Part shown: positions 50,549 through 61,207 of the stretch, one piece after another
Layout: each line of letters opens with the position of its first letter
How positions within the stretch are numbered: position 1 is the stretch's first letter
DNA from: Balanoglossus misakiensis
Taxonomy: Eukaryota > Hemichordata
NCBI GenBank assembly: GCA_040954595.2
Contig: CM082598.2
Span: 5,828,001 to 5,892,000 of the forward strand
Direction of reading: 5' to 3'
DNA length: 64,000 nt
The notes under the pieces: generated by a model
What the model saw: the letters and a program-made list of their open reading frames with translations, nothing else
Told to the model about the DNA's origin: nothing
Database searches by the model: none
Translations under genes and position numbers: made by a program

Positions 50549-51037
50549 TTAACTAACCTACTATAGTACCGTAACGGTAAACTCCGATTTAATGTCATGA
50601 AATGTAAATTATATTGTTTCTTTAATATAAACAGGTCATCTTGGTTGCAATGACAATAACGACGGGCGATGAAGAAGAACACTTTTGCTGACGTCGTTAT
50701 ATACTAATCAAAGAAGACACAAGAACACATCTAAATACTGGAATCCATTACATTTGCAACATTTCTGAGGTTGACTGTGCCAGGTATTGGAAGGTATTGC
50801 AGCCGTACATCACAAATCCCTGTTGTACTAAACTCTGATCGAGTCAGGCTAAATAAATCAAATCAAGACAAAATCGCCGCGGCCGAGGCGTGCCTTAAAA
50901 TCCAAATCATGTCGATTCCGTATAATCATGGTGGATAAGAGATCAACAGTCAACCATTAACAGACATCGGCGGATATTGCCTGAAAATAGTCAGACCAGT
51001 CTGACGACACCAATGGCAGATATACCCGGCTGCCATC

Positions 51038-52892
51038 ATGTCCGGATTCCGTTTTATTCCTGGGGGCTACACGCGAAGTAGAAGACCAGTCAGATACCTG
51101 CCACCAATAAAAGCCGAATATATCGGTACGAGAGACACGGTAGACATGACAGAGATAGAAGGGCGCCAGCTCCGACGATCAATGGATGACGATTATTACG
51201 TACGAAAATCACAAACAAATGAACATCGCAGGTATTGTTCTCTTCTGACAGCAGTTGCAAAGTCTCTGACAAAGGACAACGTAGATGACATGAAATTTCT
51301 CGCCAGAGGTGAGTGTTGTCCTTAATTCTCATTCTCCTATCTTGTCAGATGTCAATTTTCGAAACATAATTTTGTCTTTCGGTCGTAATTGATCAAACAT
51401 ATATTTAAACCCAGCTTGAATTGAACAGCACACATACTGTAAAACACTTTATTTTCGCGAGCAATAAATTTTCGCCAAATCCGCGAGAGCCAAAATAGCA
51501 TGAAAATAAAAAGTCGCGTAAATTTTTTTTTGAAGATAACGATGCGTTGAATGAAATAAGAGAACGTGAAAATTAATACTCGCGAAACAGTGGCCTCTCT
51601 CGATATCGCGAAAATTTCAACTCGTGAAAATAAAGTGTTTTACAGTATTCTTGAAAATAACAAAAAAGGTAATGTTATGTAATATGTTGTTCGAAAACGA
51701 TGATATCTTGTTTCTTTTCTACAACTCTTAAATCACAAATAGCTGTCACTTTCACCACATTTTAACCGATAAAATACTTCTCAATCTTCTCAATATCCTG
51801 AGTCAATAAATGAAAACCATTTTGCTTTGTGGGGATTCTAATACCCATGTGAAAATGCCACGACAGCTGTGTACTCAATCTTACAATGGACAGTTAAATA
51901 AACGGGTGAGGCACCCGTTTATTATTTAACTTGTTCCTATGTAAATATACAACAATAAATGAGACGTTGATAATATGTTTGTGTATACCCACAAGTTAAC
52001 TCGAAGTTCTAAAATCATGAAAATAATCCAAAAATTGGCAGCCAATGGTGCTATAAAATGAACCTATCGTGTTAAGAAATGACAAATTATATACCCAGTT
52101 ATAAGATTATTTGGTAACGGGTTTGGGTCAAATACCGACCTTAAGACCGTCTGGGTAACCGAGACTAGCAGCTGTTGGGCCTTCATGTATAAGAAAAAGA
52201 CAGTATACACATGATTACTGACAATGAGGGCAACAGTGTATTTTGATGACCGAGGGCGCTGCTAGTCACAACTAAAACAGACTGATTTGGTGTGACTGGC
52301 AGTCCCGAGGTCATCAAAAATACACTGTTGCCCGAATATGTCAGTCATCATGTGTTTTATAACACACTACATCCACACCACATCCAGGCAACAGTACAAG
52401 GCAGAAACCGATCGAACTGATGCCCTAGGGAACAGTTCGAAATGACTAAGGTCATGTGACGGCGCATTGACGAATCACGATCGAGGGTTCGCTGCATGGC
52501 GTGTTATGATTTAAATTGATTTGAAAGAAACTAGGCTACAGCTATAGTAATAAGCTTCCTTCCATACTGTGGTTCAGGTTTCTATTGTATTTTTCCTCGC
52601 TTTCTTTCAGAGTATATTCATCCACAACATTTATTGCTCGATATACATTCACCATCACAAATGTTGGCTCTGCTGGAGGGTCAGCACCTACTCGCTGAGA
52701 ATAGTATGGTATTTCTACAAATGCTACTCTACTATATCGGACGATTGGACCTCTACAACATGGTTGTAGAATTTCGACGAAATCGACAGCGGGATCTAAG
52801 AGGCAGGGGTTTTGACATTTCTGACGAATATCAAGGTAAGTGAAGTCAGAGTCATTTGGAATGCATATATATTTGTTTTTCTCAGTTCTGTA

Positions 52893-52925
<33 letters not shown>

Positions 52926-54078
52926 TTATTCAGTACCAATGGCCACCGGCCAAACTGTACAAAAAATCCAAATATTACAGGTATTTGACGCTAGTACGGT
53001 ATAAAAAAATAGATGCACTGTCACAATTCTGGAAATGGAAAGACAGAGACATAATAAACTATACATGTATAATGTTCAAATTATCATGTCTACGTTTTGT
53101 TGCATAGAATATGTATCTGCTGAGATTACGAACAGTTTCTACTTTCTCTGAAGAAAGAAGTAGTGTAAATTTATACAGAACAGGGGGGTTGTGAAAATAG
53201 TCTGGAATATATTTGACTCTCAAATCAGTTCTGTAATTAAAGCCTCTATAGCTGCCAAATTTCACATATTTTTTCCACAATAAAAAACTTCAAATAAATT
53301 CCCTATCCTCTAAAATCCCCATCATGCATTAAGCCACATTACTTGCAATTGCATCAGTTAGTCATCTCTTGGAGACGCATACCACGATAGCCGCGTACTG
53401 TTTGTATGGAGGTGTGGCACATGTTTAATACATAGTATGTTCAAATTGCAACATGCAGTCACAATCGGGCATAAATAAGGTTTTCATGTATACCTATCAG
53501 TAAGCTTATTTTAGATGGACCAATTTAAGTTGGAAAAAAAAATCATGAAAATAATGCAAAAAGTGGCAGCTCTAGAGTCTTTAAGACATGACTTGATAAC
53601 CTCGCGCTTCTTTGTATTTTCAGTAAAGGATGAAGACCCAAGTAAATTGGAGCTGGCCAGAGAACTCGCCCATTTTCGCCGAGATCTCAGACTTTTCCCA
53701 AGAAGGAGAAGCCGACAAGACGACCGTGATTTGTCCATTGAAATGACCAAACTTCAGGCGAAGATGATGACCACTGCCAACAAGCTGCGAGATATCAACG
53801 CCATCACTCATGCATTAGTTGCCGAGAAGAAAGATCTCCGAAAGTTGCGTGTAGTACAAGAGGTAGAAGACGCCAATATAGCGTTCGGGGTGAACGATCG
53901 ACTGGCACCGCCCAAACAGGATTCTATGACGAAGAAAATACGAAGATTGCGTCGAAATTTGGGACTGGAAGAGGTGCCAAAGCGACGCAGGAAGGACAAA
54001 GCGCCACCAATCATGCTAAGTGTGCCTGATGCGTATGATCCGAGACTCTCGAGAATTGTGACATATCAAAGACGATAA
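51038..54078 (+). CDS. Death-effector-domain (DED) protein with basic helical C-terminus
   Basis: Likely adaptor or regulator in apoptotic or immune signalling. Exons: 51038-51308, 52611-52835, 53624-54078 (951 nt, 316 residues, both introns phase 1). Residues 1-63 are a basic/acidic N-terminal extension. Residues about 64-145 read as one DED: YCSLLTAVAKSLTKDNVDDM, then KFLAR in helix 2, a helix with MLALLEGQHLL, and the signature RLDL (R135 to L138) matching the RxDL motif of DEDs. After it comes a charged, Leu-heptad-like helical region (about 170-250) and a basic tract KRRRKDK near 290 that could be a nuclear localisation signal. The overall plan (single DED plus basic C-terminus) resembles DEDD-type proteins, but the C-terminal half is not recognisable as the DEDD domain. 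No caspase domain is present. The DED assignment rests on motif reading by eye. Confidence 0.8.
51435..51647. mobile_element. MITE with TACTGTAAAACACTTTATT ends
   Basis: Inverted ends tactgtaaaacactttatt / complement, with several cgcga blocks inside. Intron 1 of the DED gene. Confidence 0.82.
52203..52508. mobile_element. Family 8 element, inverted
   Basis: Same layout; ends about 100 bp before exon 2 of the DED gene. Confidence 0.82.
53241..53580. mobile_element. Family 6 MITE next to DED exon 3
   Basis: TTAA flanks (53237-53240, 53581-53584), ends agcctctatagctgcc and ggcagctctagagtct. Its edge is about 40 bp upstream of the exon 3 acceptor of the DED gene. Confidence 0.87.
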
Positions 54079-54734
54079 TCATTCAATTTTAATCATTGAA
54101 TATACACTGTTTGGCAACCTTGATCACTGAATAAGCCTTTGACCGTTCCTTGTCTGTCTGGCAAGTTCCACAGTGTGATTCATGAGTTGTGAAATGTCAC
54201 CCTTTCACCTAGTCTCGGTTACCAAGAGCCCTCTGCTTCTTCCGTTGGGCGCTCCAGAAAGATGGTCTGGGGAAATACCATAGACAAATCTCCGGGCAAA
54301 GATGGCCGACTTGAGACAAAAGCTATGCATGATGGTTGCAGCCTAAAACATAACAATAACATGCTGAGAAGTGCCGAACCTGCTAAAACTCTACAAATTG
54401 AAAAATGGGGGGGGGGGGGGGGGGGTAAATAGTTTTCAAATATCATACTATCAAATGTCATAATTGTCTTATTACCATTTTTATGATCATAGGCCATCCA
54501 GGCCGCATGAATTTTACAACGGCTCCCGGCAGAATTTCTGAAGATATTCATGCATAAGCAATGTAAGTTCAAATACAGAAGCGACAATAGACTTAAAGAC
54601 TGAAAGCAAAACGTGAACTCAGTATGCCGACCTTGTTGATATGTTATGTTCCATATCACCGTAGCAGCACTTGCAACTATACCTTGAAACAAGGAGGTTT
54701 CAATAATAACTGGTGTAGCTTTAATTTATACGTA

Positions 54735-54962
54735 CATTTTACCAAGTTTCTCTCAAAATAGAGTGCGTTGACCAGACAATTTTATTTGACCCATGGATTT
54801 ATTTTCATTTGACTGCGCTTTATGTAAAATTTCATAAAAACGACAATAGTAGAAGTGAGTGTTCTACCTATTCTCAATGTTATCCCTGAGAAAAAAAATG
54901 AATGCGCACATACATTTGCACAGTTTACAAGTTTACGTTCTGCGCGTACATCTTTATAAAGA
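54735..54962. mobile_element. Family 7 MITE, partial
   Basis: Degenerate part with caaaatagagtgcgttgacc and ttacgttctgcgcgtacatc blocks. Between the DED gene and the orphan hydrolase exon. Confidence 0.7.
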
Positions 54963-55027
54963 ACATTACCTGTAACTTTTGATCATCTGTCGAAGCCACT
55001 GTCTGATGACGATGTGGATTTAATCGT

Positions 55028-55223
55028 CGACCGAGTAAAAATCTCACCAAAATGAATAAACGGTAGAGACCAATTATTCATTTTGGTGAGTTTTTCATCC
55101 TCATGTCTACAAGCGGGATGGAAGTTGTGTGTGGTCGAACGTTGATTCACTCTATATAAACAGTGTCTTGTATCAAATATAATTAATGGGAAAAGGGCAG
55201 CGACAGAGAGAGACTTTATCCCT
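55028..55223. mobile_element. Family 1 MITE, copy 13, left arm lost
   Basis: Only the palindromic core and right arm remain, ending in TTAA. Lies where N-terminal exons of the orphan hydrolase would be expected. Confidence 0.82.
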
Positions 55224-55404
55224 TTAAGAATATACCAACTTTTCCATCACTGATCTACCTAGGGTCATCATTGAGTATGGAAATGAAATGAAGCTGACGA
55301 CCAATCATACGAATGCCTTTGTATTTCAGTTAACAAAGTCCCACGCAACTGACATGCGCGAATGTGAACCATTTACCGTCTAATATTTCATTCTATGCCG
55401 ATAG

Positions 55405-55715
55405 ATACTATACTCGCCATGAGAGCCCCGTCGCTATTGGTCCACGCCGAAAACGACACTGTTACGCCAGTCTCGGTTGTAGAGAACTACAAGATGGTGT
55501 TACAGAATGCGAACAGACTCCTATCAAACATTGATGATGATAGCAGCACCATCGTGGACCCGTCTCTTGCAACTTACGTAAAGATTTTTGAAGACGTAGG
55601 TCATGGTTTCGCTCACAGAGGAAATCGAAGCGACCTCGCTGTTATGCAGGCTGCCACAGAGGCCTTTGATGATATGTACATGTGGCTAGATACGTACTTA
55701 CCGAGTGAAGGGTAA
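55405..55715 (+). CDS. Orphan C-terminal exon of a dienelactone-hydrolase-like protein
   Basis: Terminal exon (acceptor AG at 55403-55404, stop TAA at 55713-55715) encoding the last about 100 residues of a dienelactone hydrolase/carboxymethylenebutenolidase-type alpha/beta hydrolase. It keeps HAENDTVTP, which carries the catalytic Asp, and VGHGFAHRG, which carries the catalytic His, followed by the usual terminal helix ending in MWLDTYL. No N-terminal exons with a nucleophile are seen in 54079-55404; that interval holds a truncated family 1 element and other repeats. The exon ends at the left edge of the 3.7 kb tandem duplication. It may be the remnant of a broken gene, or be spliced to exons that I could not see. 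An ATG at 55395 in frame would allow a short 106-residue product, but it lies before the apparent splice acceptor. Confidence 0.55.
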
Positions 55716-57093
55716 ATGTCTGCAAGCTGCAAGGCCGGGTTTGTTGGAGGTTAGAGGCACTTCTGAAACAAATCAATTGAAATCATGTCAAAACAGATCA
55801 GCAACTCGCAATGGAACTTATTAAATATGACTTCCTACAGATAGACTGATGTTCTCTATGTCATTTGTTTATGAATGTGTCATATCCGCGATCATTTAGT
55901 GAAGACAATTTCTTGGCCATACCCTTTTCTAGTGGTCAGCACTTCGCATTGGTCAACAAAAGGAAGACGCGCATTTGATATTTAATTTCTATTAGCTGAT
56001 TTAGCCCATGTGCTGTATAAATTGAAAAAAAAATATTGACGAATACATAAATGAAAAGAGAGATTGTTATTTTTGTGTTTGTGTGTGTATGTATCTGTTT
56101 GTCTGTCTGTACTGTAATGGGGATTTAAGTAAAACCACAGGTAACTAAGGAATCTTGTTGTTGTTGTTATTGTTGTTGTTGATGAAGATGATAAACAACT
56201 CTAATCATGACAAAAAATTCTATAGATCGCCCAACGTCATATGGTCGCCCAGCGTCACTCCTAATAAGACAGGAGTGATGCTGGGTGACCACAAGACATT
56301 GGGCGATCTATATACATGTATAGTGTTCCTTTAGAGATAATTACAACATCTATGGTTTTTGCCTGCCGCGGTTGTCAGCTTCTGACTTCAAGAAACACAA
56401 GACATGGTACAATTTTGGCAGCTGGAATTTGGGCGATGGAAGTTCAACTCTTAGTTGATTCAAAGTTGAAGAGGTTTGCCTAAATCTGAGGTAAGCTTGC
56501 ACATAAAATGTGGGCGAGTTTAATACATGAATTTATTATACACACATGTGGCAATGACAGCCATGGTGAACTCGACGTACATGTCAAAACTCAGCCATAT
56601 ATGTCATCTCATGCTGCTAGTAACTGTGTTGCCAACACTGACGTTGACTTCGGTATTATGGCTTTGTATAGGACAAAGTCACATTACCCTCAAATTGCAC
56701 AACTGGAATAAAAATCGCAATCAAAGCCAGTGCGAGTCTTTCCAAACAAGACTGTTGATATCTGTGGTATATCCATGTTCATTATTATAAACCACGGTGC
56801 AGCTGTGTACCAAATACATGCTAATCAGTGAAACGCACTTGCATGGACTGCATGGCCGACGATTGGCAGGACGTTTAAATATTGTGAAACCAACCAACCA
56901 ACCAAACGACAGATCTTATATAATTGCCAAAGATGGCGCTACTCGCGGCAGGAACATTATTTAGAGGCAGGGCAAAACGCCCTTTGAAAACACGGAATTT
57001 CACTGAGATAACGAGTAAGAACCGTGAGAAAATAGTAACTTTGTTTTCGAGATTTTCTTTTCACCGCGTAATTGAAAATAAACCCAGAATTAA

Positions 57094-57439
57094 AGGGACA
57101 GAGTCTCTCTCTCGCTGCCCTTTTTCCATAAATTATATTTGATAAGAGACAACGTTTGTTATTCTACATGTGGATATATAGTGAATGAACATTCAACCAC
57201 ACACAACTTCCATCCCTCTTATAGACAGGAGAGTGAAAAAACTCGCCAAAATGAATAATCGTTCTTTACCATTTATTCATTTTGGGCGAGTTTGTACTCT
57301 CATATCCTACAAACGAGATGGAAGTCGTGTGTGGTCGAATGTTGTGTCACCATATATCCACATGTAGAATAACATAAACGGTGTCTTGTATCAAACATAA
57401 TTAATGGAAAAAGGCCAGCGAGAGAGAGACTTTGTCCCT
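57094..57439. mobile_element. Family 1 MITE, copy 14
   Basis: TTAA flanks; ends 43 bp before the acceptor of the first hydrolase-like coding exon in duplication unit 1. Confidence 0.9.
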
Positions 57440-57501
57440 TTAATGCAAAAGTAACTTGATGTAACTTTTCTCTCTCCTTTAGTTCTGGCAAATTATTTGG
57501 G

Positions 57502-58967
57502 ATGTCTCGCTACAAAACAGTGTGTCTGACGGGAATTGGTGCGTGTATCGGACTTGGCTTTTTGGCAGCCATCTTCACTTTTGCACTCTATTTCACTGGC
57601 AATGGATCTAACTCGGGTAAGACTTAACTATATTTGTCTTCCAGGGAAATGTTAAACAACTGAATATGGCATGAGTGGACAAGGCCAAAGTCAGTGACAT
57701 GTAGCATCTGTCACTCAGACATACATGTGTTCTGACCCGAAAAAAAGTAAATGTAATCAGTGTGGCCATTCTGGAGCTGCAATAAGCTTTTATGGGCCAT
57801 ACTGACCATAACTACAATGAAAGAAGTATTTCTTGTAACATTATCAGCGCCATTCATATTACATATTTTTGCTTTTCTCCAAAGGCACGGTATCTAATGA
57901 CGTTTCGGATGACTTATGTACTGATCCTGTTGACAGTAATAATATCATAAATGGAAGTGATGTGGAGATTGGTGATGGTTTAAGAGTATACTTTGCTATT
58001 CCGGCAACGAGGTGTCCCAAAGGTGCGGTCATCCTTCTCCACGACCGATTCGGTTACGAGATGCCCGCGCCCGGCCGATAGGTCGGCCGCTACGCTGGTG
58101 ATGAATTTGTGTTATTTTTAGGTAAAATGTTTCAAATATCAGTCAACAAATGACACCAGTTCGTCAAGCGATACAAAAAGCAAGAAACAGTAACCACACA
58201 CTTTGAGGTTACTGTTAAAATAAAACTAAGAATTGTTCTCGGAATCGACATACGAGAGACTTACCTGTTTCACGTACAAAACGACTGGCAGACGACAGGC
58301 GAACGTGTGATGTCATCGAATTATGGGATAGGCACGCAAAAAATGATGACGTATCCGTATACGTTCCGTTCACGTACGCAATCTTAATCTCTCTAATAGT
58401 CGTTTTCTGTCCCTCTCACTGGCCGAGCATTATTATACTGTCGCCATGCCGGACCTTTTCGATGGTGAAAGTTACGACCTAGAATCCGACCCAGAGAGGC
58501 TACGAGATCAAGGTCACGTTGATGAGGACATAGCCGTCACGTTTCGTTACCTCCGTCAGCGCCGCCACTTCCAGGATATCGCCGTCGTTGGGGTTGACTG
58601 GGGAGGCAAGCAAGTCGTCCGGCTTTGCGCCCGTTCCCGCCGCGATGACGTCAGGGCGGGGATCAGTTTGTACCCTGTGAACGTCACACCGCAGATGGCG
58701 CTGTCCGTACTGGTTCCAACTCTGTTCAATCGGACAGAAGCAGACAGAGTAGTTGAACTTTTTCAGGCGGCAAACCGATTAATGTCGTCCATAGATGCAG
58801 ACGATACAGAACTAAATGGATCACCAGCTGTCGTTGAATTGTTTTATAACACAAGACAGAGTATTGTAAATGCAGTAAATACTACAGATATCACAAACAC
58901 GTCAAAGGGCGTTTTTTCAGCCATATACTTTTGGTTTGATCGCTTCTTCATGTCAACGACGACATGA
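57502..58967 (+). pseudogene. Membrane-anchored dienelactone-hydrolase-like gene, copy 1, with nonsense codon
   Basis: Exon 1 57502-57616 encodes a short cytoplasmic start and one hydrophobic anchor (GLGFLAAIFTFALYF); an acceptor at 57481-57482 implies an upstream non-coding exon. Exon 2 begins at 57885 and encodes the first hydrolase strands (KGAVILLHDRFG), then hits TAG at 58079-58081; the same frame continues as VGRYAGDEFVLFL. Exon 3 carries MPDLFDGESYDL from 58446, then VVGVDWGG and ends at 58967. In active relatives this site reads G-x-C-x-G-G; here Cys is Asp. The Asp position is retained (TEAD) but the His segment GHGF is replaced by RQSI. No donor/acceptor pair between exon 2 and exon 3 keeps frame cleanly; a weak GT at 58120 joined to an AG before 58428 would. 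Nonsense codon, uncertain splicing and two lost catalytic residues favour a pseudogene or non-catalytic protein. Confidence 0.65.
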
Positions 58968-60802
58968 GGTATTTTCGCCTATGGTGATTATCAAACCCTT
59001 TAAAGACCAGTTTTCGTTGGCTAAACGCAGACATATCTTGAAAAAGTTAACACTGACTCAGTAGATATGTGTAGTTCCCGGATGTACTTATTTTTATATT
59101 TTATGAAAAAATAACGCATTCTTCTAATTTTCATACATGTATGGATAATTGTGATTACCTGTTACCTGTTACCTGAACCTGTTAATGTCATCCTGGATGG
59201 AAGACCGCAGTCACTGTGTCCGCATATCTAAAGCAGGCTGAAATATTCAGTTGTGTGATGAGAGGGCGCTCCATTCTTCTGAGGCGGGGTGACGAATCTG
59301 TATCCGCTATCAGTCGGCTAATCACACGGCGCTGTTGACTATGCTGTAACCACTGTCACAATCTACCGTTATGCAAACGTAAGAGTTCGGATATTCAAGT
59401 CACTTACCCAGTGAAGGGTAAATGTCCGCAAGCTGCAAGGCCGGGTTTGTTGGAGGTTAGAGGCACTTCTGAAGCAAATCAATTGAAATCATGTCAATAT
59501 GGATCAGCAACTTGCAATGGAACTTATTAAATATGACTTCCTATACAGATAGACTGATGTTCTCTATGTCATTTGTTTATGAATGTGTCATATCCGCGAT
59601 CATTTAGTGAAGACAATTTCTTGGCCATACCCTTTTCTAGTGGTCAGCACTTCGCATTGGTCAACAAAAGGAAGACGCGCATTTGCTATTTAATTTCTAT
59701 TAGCTGATTTAGCCCATGTGCTGTATAAATTGAAAAAAAAATATTGACGAATACATAAATGAAAAGAGAGATTGTTATTATTGTGTTTGTGTGTGTATGT
59801 ATCTGTTTGTCTGACTGTAATGGGGATTCAAGTAAAACCACAGGGAACTAAGGAATCTTGTTGTTGTTATTGTTGTTGTTGATGAAGATGATAAACAACA
59901 CTCTAATCATGACAAAAAATTCTATAGATCGCCCAACATCATATGGTCGCCCAGCGTCACTCCTAATAAGACAGGAGTGATGCTGGGTGACCACAAGACA
60001 TTGGGCGCTCTATATACATGTATAGTGTTCCTTTAGAGATAATTACAACATCTATGGTTTTTGCCTGCCGCGGTTGTCAGCTTCTGACTTCAAGAAACAC
60101 AAGACATGGTACAATTTTGGCAGCTGGAATTTGGGCGATGAAAGTTCAACTCTTAGTTGATTCAAAGTTGAAGAGGTTTGCCTAAATCTGAGGTAAGCTT
60201 GCACATAAAATGTGGGCGAGTTTAATACATGAATTTATTATACACACATGTGGCAATGACAGCCATGGTGAACTCGACGTACATGTCAAAACTCAGCCAT
60301 ATATGTCATCTCATGCTGCTAGTAACTGTGTTGCCAACACTGACGTTGACTTCGGTAGTTTGGCTTTGTATAGGACAAAGTCACATTACCCTCAAATTGC
60401 ACAACTGGAATGAAATCGCAATCAAAGCCAGTGCGAGTCTTTCCAAACAAGACTGTTGATATCTGTGGTATATCCATGTTCATAATTATATACCACGGTG
60501 CAGCTGTGTACCAAATACATGCTAATCAGTGAAACGCACTTGCATGGACTGCATGGCCGACGATTGGCAGGACGTTTAAATATTGTGAAACCAACCAACG
60601 AACCAACCAACCAAACGACAGATCTTATATAATTACCAAAGATGGCGCTACTCGCGACAGGAACATTATTTAGAGGCGGGGCAAAACGCCCTTTGAAAAC
60701 ACGGAATTTCACTGAGATTACGAGTAAGAACCGTGAGAAAATAGTAACTTTGTTTTCGAGATTTTCTTTTCACCGCGTAATTGAAAATAAACCCAGAATT
60801 AA

Positions 60803-61145
60803 AGGGACAGAGTCTCTCTCTCGCTGCCCTTTTCCATAAATTATATTTGATAAGAGACAACGTTTGTTATTCTACATGTGGATATATAGTGAATGAACAT
60901 TCAACCACACAACTTCCATCCCTCTTATAGACAGGAGAGTGAAACAACTCGCCAAAATGAATAATCGTTCTTTACCATTTATTCATTTTGGGCGAGTTTG
61001 TACTCTCATATCCTACAAACGAGATGGAAGTCGTGTGTGGTCGAATGTTGTGTCACCATATATCCACATGTAGAATAACATAAACGGTGTCTTGTATCAA
61101 ACATAATTAATGGAAAAAGGCCAGCGAGAGAGAGACTTTGTCCCT
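60803..61145. mobile_element. Family 1 MITE, copy 15
   Basis: Duplication partner of the copy in unit 1, differing by three small changes confined to its left half. Confidence 0.9.
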
Positions 61146-61207
61146 TTAATGCAAAAGTAACTTGATGTAACTTTTCTCTCTCCTTTAGTTCTGGCAAATT
61201 ATTTGGG

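Larger units (their letters stand above)
43766..51037. other. Gene-poor intergenic region
   Basis: About 7.3 kb between gene B and the DED gene. It holds elements of families 1, 3, 4 and 9, the 43-bp palindrome and G-runs near 46189 and 48760. ORFs here are short and without recognisable motifs. 47250-49240 and 49568-50226 contain nothing I can name. Confidence 0.5.
54079..55404. other. Interval between DED gene and orphan hydrolase exon
   Basis: Includes the DED 3' flank, a G-run at 54408-54425, a partial family 7 element and a truncated family 1 element. No hydrolase N-terminal exon was recognised in any frame. Confidence 0.5.
55698..59403 (+). repeat. 3.7 kb tandem duplication, unit 1
   Basis: Unit 1 begins inside the last codons of the orphan hydrolase exon and ends in the sequence attcaagtcact. 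It contains a small hairpin (56223-56312), a (TTG)n tract, one family 1 foldback element and hydrolase-like copy 1. Offset to the second unit is 3706 bp for most markers. Confidence 0.9.

Noticed and set aside
56508-56790. Two overlapping ORFs repeated in the second duplication unit
   Set aside because: Repetition is explained by the tandem duplication; both frames are open in both copies and neither shows a recognisable motif.
56924-57142. ORF starting with aagATGGCG before the hydrolase-like gene
   Set aside because: It runs into a family 1 MITE; spliced at the GTAAGA near 57015 to the 57483 exon it meets a stop at once. It may at most be a non-coding 5' exon.
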